From: Planctomycetaceae bacterium
GTDB lineage: Bacteria > Planctomycetota > MHYJ01 > SBBU01
DNA: 8,177 nt
Assembly: GCA_005239585.1 (NCBI GenBank)
Contig: SBBU01000167.1
Coordinates: 1 to 8,177, forward strand
Reading direction: 5' to 3'
A program made the position numbers and the translations under genes. This document shows positions 5,896-8,177 of this stretch, in pieces. Each line of letters begins with the position of its first letter. Position 1 is the stretch's first letter. The notes under the pieces are model-generated. The model saw nothing but the letters and a program-made list of their open reading frames with translations. It made no database searches and had not been told where the DNA came from.

Positions 5896-7458
5896 TTAGA
5901 TAAGACGATTAAAATCCTCAAGTTTCAGCTCCCACACACGAACACCGCAGTATCTATTTCCCTCCGGGCAATAGGGTGAATCTTTTGTCAGGACCCTAAG
6001 ATAACATGGCGCATGGATGAACTCTGCAAATTGAGGGAAAACCTGCTTGGCTTGTGTAACCTCTTCTAGACAAGTTCGCCATATCTCTTCCTGAGCAAGG
6101 TAGCAAAGCCGCTGCACCCACTTGTGATGCAAATTCAAGAGATCACCAGATTCGATAAATCTTATCGCATAAGCATTTGGAAGGAGATACTGCGCAAACT
6201 CAAAGCTCACGCCCATATCAAGAAGCTGATCGATCGATCTCCATACAAAACGCATCAAATTGTCAAAGTAATCGTGAAGCTCCGGGATATTTGCCACTAT
6301 TTCAGGGAGAATATAATCCGGTTCATCACGGACAAACTGACACATCAAAATAGGTCTCGTGCCCGGGGTCATCCTGTGGCGCTGATTCTGCGAGTCGGCA
6401 GTGTGGCTCAGTTTTTTCATGAACGTAAAGTGCGGATGGAACATGGCACGTGAGAGTTTAGTAAGGGTGTTTACGTTTAGTCTGGACGAAAGATAAGTAT
6501 TCTCGCGCGGATCCAAGACGAGCCGTACAGCCTCTTCATCTGATAATTTTTCCTTGGTGGCGCCCAAAAGCGCCCTTACTGCCATTGCCATCGAACTGAC
6601 TGCGTTGACTTTATAATCCACAAGCTTTGATCTATAGTTTCCCAGCTGACTATCAAATTCTCTTATGAATGGTTTGCCCCCTTCAGTCTGAGCCCCATTC
6701 GATTTGAACCGCTGATACATCTCGTATTCAGGCGTCTTTTCAAGTGGTATTGCATCATCGACGAATTCAAAAAACATAGGGTCTATCTTTCTGACCTCAT
6801 CGGCCATCTTGTCCACCACAATTTTCGTTTCAAGAGGCGTATCGAACTGCTGACAGATTCGAATATATCTGTAAAGCGTCAGTCCTGCTATCGTGTGATA
6901 CATGTGAGCATGGGTGGCTACCGGAAGCACATACCTCGCCGTCTCGAGGGTCTTTTTGTGAATGTTGCTTTCATATTTTTCTGCTGAAGACCTTCTGCCA
7001 GGGAAGATTCGAAAATATTCCGCTTTAATATGCGGATAAAGAAGATCATTCAGCTCATGATAGGCAGCCATCTGTTTTTTCGCTGTCTCAACATAAAACT
7101 CTCTCTCCCTCCCCTCAATTGGCGGGACAGAGTAATTCTCTTCCTTTACTTCAACATAGCGCTGGCTTACTTGTTCCGAGTTGTAAAACGGGTGGCTGTG
7201 AAGAAAACTCCATATGAACTGTCTCGATACTTTTCTCAGCACAAACTGGAATGTTGGATGTTGCATAGTAGTATGATGTCCAGCCTCGTAAATCGACTTG
7301 AATATCCTATCCCGCGTCTCGCGGGATTTTTCAGTCTTTGAAACGTCCTCAGGCTCGACCACCTTTGAAGAATAGCATGTCCTTGCCGTAGCAACGACAT
7401 TGTCGTACGGATTCTGAAAATAATTTACAAGTTCAACTTCAGGTTCAGGATTCAACAT
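5896..7458 (-). CDS. thyX: long two-domain ThyX-like protein (putative flavin-dependent thymidylate synthase)
   Basis: ThyX methylates dUMP to dTMP using methylene-tetrahydrofolate, FAD and NADPH. This protein has 520 residues, about twice a standard ThyX (220-250), and looks like two Thy1 domains in tandem. The N-terminal half (about 8-235) has AARTCYS-like residues, GHHTTMQH (60-67), SEQVSQRY (94-101) matching the NE-x-S-x-RY part of the signature, and ARYVLPVATHAH (174-185). The usual RHR just before it is replaced by LHSH. The C-terminal half (about 285-510) has SHTADSQNQRHR (351-362) with the RHR triplet, YLLPNA (424-429) and AQEEIWR (455-461), the usual Q-x-EIR position, but lacks the S-x-RY part. 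A GAGG at 7469-7472 lies 10 nt before the ATG. It is the first gene of the probable operon. Related long ThyX proteins are known in Chlamydiae (from memory). Actual thymidylate synthase activity is likely but not certain, given the divided motif. Confidence 0.85.
   Translation of the reverse strand: MLNPEPEVELVNYFQNPYDNVVATARTCYSSKVVEPEDVSKTEKSRETRDRIFKSIYEAGHHTTMQHPTFQFVLRKVSRQFIWSFLHSHPFYNSEQVSQRYVEVKEENYSVPPIEGREREFYVETAKKQMAAYHELNDLLYPHIKAEYFRIFPGRRSSAEKYESNIHKKTLETARYVLPVATHAHMYHTIAGLTLYRYIRICQQFDTPLETKIVVDKMADEVRKIDPMFFEFVDDAIPLEKTPEYEMYQRFKSNGAQTEGGKPFIREFDSQLGNYRSKLVDYKVNAVSSMAMAVRALLGATKEKLSDEEAVRLVLDPRENTYLSSRLNVNTLTKLSRAMFHPHFTFMKKLSHTADSQNQRHRMTPGTRPILMCQFVRDEPDYILPEIVANIPELHDYFDNLMRFVWRSIDQLLDMGVSFEFAQYLLPNAYAIRFIESGDLLNLHHKWVQRLCYLAQEEIWRTCLEEVTQAKQVFPQFAEFIHAPCYLRVLTKDSPYCPEGNRYCGVRVWELKLEDFNRLI
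7309..7331 (+). terminator. GC-rich hairpin plus T tract, antisense inside the thyX 5' region
   Basis: An 8-bp perfect stem (ATCCCGCG paired with CGCGGGAT, loop TCT) is followed on the + strand by a run of five T residues (7327-7331). On that strand it has the form of an intrinsic terminator. It lies inside thyX, over about codons 43-50, which encode SRETRDRI. It may stop antisense transcripts or, as a sense-strand hairpin, affect translation. It may also be a by-product of Arg-rich coding. Confidence 0.35.
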
Positions 7459-7549
7459 ACTCCCACCGCCTCGAATTATATTAACTGAGATGTTAGTAGC
7501 AAGCCTGTACAGAACCTACTTACTGCTGTCTCCTTTCTTTACGAAACCA

Positions 7550-7577
7550 ATTCTATCGAATAGACGTTGCATGTCAA
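7550..7577 (-). promoter_or_regulatory. sigma70-type promoter for thyX and the HtrA-like genes
   Basis: On the - strand TTGACA (7572-7577) and TAGAAT (7550-7555) are separated by 16 nt. The -35 is a perfect consensus and the -10 matches at five of six positions. Transcription would start near 7543 and leave a leader of about 85 nt before the thyX ATG. No riboswitch is evident in the leader. Confidence 0.5.
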
Positions 7578-7587
7578 ACTACATCCA

Positions 7588-7616
7588 TTGACTCGGAAAA
7601 AATATGATGTTATAAA
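7588..7616 (+). promoter_or_regulatory. sigma70-type promoter for the rightward lipoprotein gene
   Basis: TTGACT (7588-7593) and TATAAA (7611-7616) are separated by exactly 17 nt, and each matches consensus at five of six positions. A start near 7623 would give a short leader of about 18 nt before ATG 7641. The -35 box is 10 bp from the -35 box of the opposing thyX promoter. Confidence 0.6.
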
Positions 7617-7640
7617 TATCGAAATCTCTTGAAAATTTAT

Positions 7641-8177
7641 ATGAATGTACGAAGTAGCGCTACTCTTGTGATATTTCTTGTGGTGGTAGTATCAACCTTC
7701 AGTTGTGGACCATACATCCGCCCCGAGCTGCAAAAAGAGATCGATGATACGATCAAAAAATATGGTTCAGCCTCCAGAAAAGTAGTATACGACAATGCCG
7801 ACAATGTTAAGATAAAGCCATGGAGGGTGGGACAATGGGTACTGCTCAAGAGTATTGATAGAGATAACAATGTCTCACTAGTTAAGGTCAGCATCACAAA
7901 ACAACAAGGGACTGCTTTCGTGATTGAAACATCTTCCAGCACCTATTTTGGCAAGTCTGACACAGCTTTGTTTATAGACGGTTTTAACCATACGGATGTC
8001 ACAAAAATGAAGATCCTCAAGGCAAAGTTTCGAAACCAACAAGGTAAGATCACCGAAGTCCCGGAAGAACAGCTAAACGAGTACAATATCAGCGATACTT
8101 TCCTTCAAATAATTAAACAATCAAACAAGGCAGGCCAAAAGGATACAGTGAACATAAATAACCTGGTGTTCAAAGAC
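7641..8177 (+). CDS. putative secreted lipoprotein, 3' end outside window
   Basis: The frame is open for all 179 codons from ATG 7641 to the end of the window, so the protein is incomplete. The first roughly 21 residues form a signal peptide with Arg at position 4 and a long hydrophobic core (ATLVIFLVVVVSTFS). A Cys follows at residue 22 (FSCGPY), fitting a lipoprotein, although Thr at -3 and Phe at -2 are not the classical lipobox. The mature part is hydrophilic, with an early helix-like segment (ELQKEIDDTIKKYG) and a WRVGQWVLLKSI motif near residues 60-71 that suggests a beta-rich domain. I do not recognise the family. The start is supported by the signal peptide and a well-placed promoter; there is no clear Shine-Dalgarno. 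It diverges from thyX and may share regulation with it. Confidence 0.75.
   Translation, partial: MNVRSSATLVIFLVVVVSTFSCGPYIRPELQKEIDDTIKKYGSASRKVVYDNADNVKIKPWRVGQWVLLKSIDRDNNVSLVKVSITKQQGTAFVIETSSSTYFGKSDTALFIDGFNHTDVTKMKILKAKFRNQQGKITEVPEEQLNEYNISDTFLQIIKQSNKAGQKDTVNINNLVFKD

Noticed and set aside
7637..7942. Minus-strand open frame opposite the lipoprotein gene
   Set aside because: The plus-strand frame has a signal peptide, a strong promoter and runs open to the window end. The opposite frame has none of these.

Overview
The window reads as ordinary bacterial chromosome of moderate GC with an accessory, IS-scarred left third. The organism cannot be fixed from sequence alone. Three clues lean towards a planctomycete or another PVC-type or environmental Gram-negative lineage: short signal peptides ending in VQAQDE- or VVVQDD-like sequence, a local expansion of HtrA-like secreted proteins, and a long two-domain ThyX of a size I recall from Chlamydiae. 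This assignment is inference.

Left part (1-2180, mostly + strand). The window opens inside a Gly/Tyr-rich low-complexity protein that ends at 290. A complete IS1634-type insertion sequence follows (395-2014) with perfect 13-bp terminal inverted repeats and an intact DDE transposase. Directly against its right end lies the 3' two thirds of a hicA mRNA-interferase toxin gene (2015-2180). It lacks its start and carries a frameshift near its C-terminal end. No target duplication and no hicA 5' end are visible on the left of the element, so the IS boundary looks like a deletion or rearrangement scar.

Central and right part (2235-7458, - strand). Five tightly packed genes appear to form one transcription unit, read right to left: a 520-residue ThyX-like protein, two secreted HtrA-like proteins that have lost their catalytic triad (all three residues in the first; His and Ser in the second), a secreted HtrA protease with an intact His-Asp-Ser triad and two PDZ domains, and a small single-pass membrane protein. 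Junctions are a 32-nt gap, a 29-nt overlap, a 1-nt gap and a 9-nt gap. The cell-envelope genes therefore look translationally coupled and probably make a complex containing one active protease and two catalytically dead relatives. Because HtrA proteins work as trimers, a mixed trimer is an attractive hypothesis.

Right end (7459-8177). A divergent promoter region of about 180 bp separates thyX from a rightward gene for a putative lipoprotein that runs off the window. Good sigma70-type promoters face outward on both strands, with their -35 boxes only 10 bp apart.

The most notable items are the protease/pseudoprotease cluster, the ThyX whose signature motif seems divided between its two halves, and the broken hicA hidden beside the IS.
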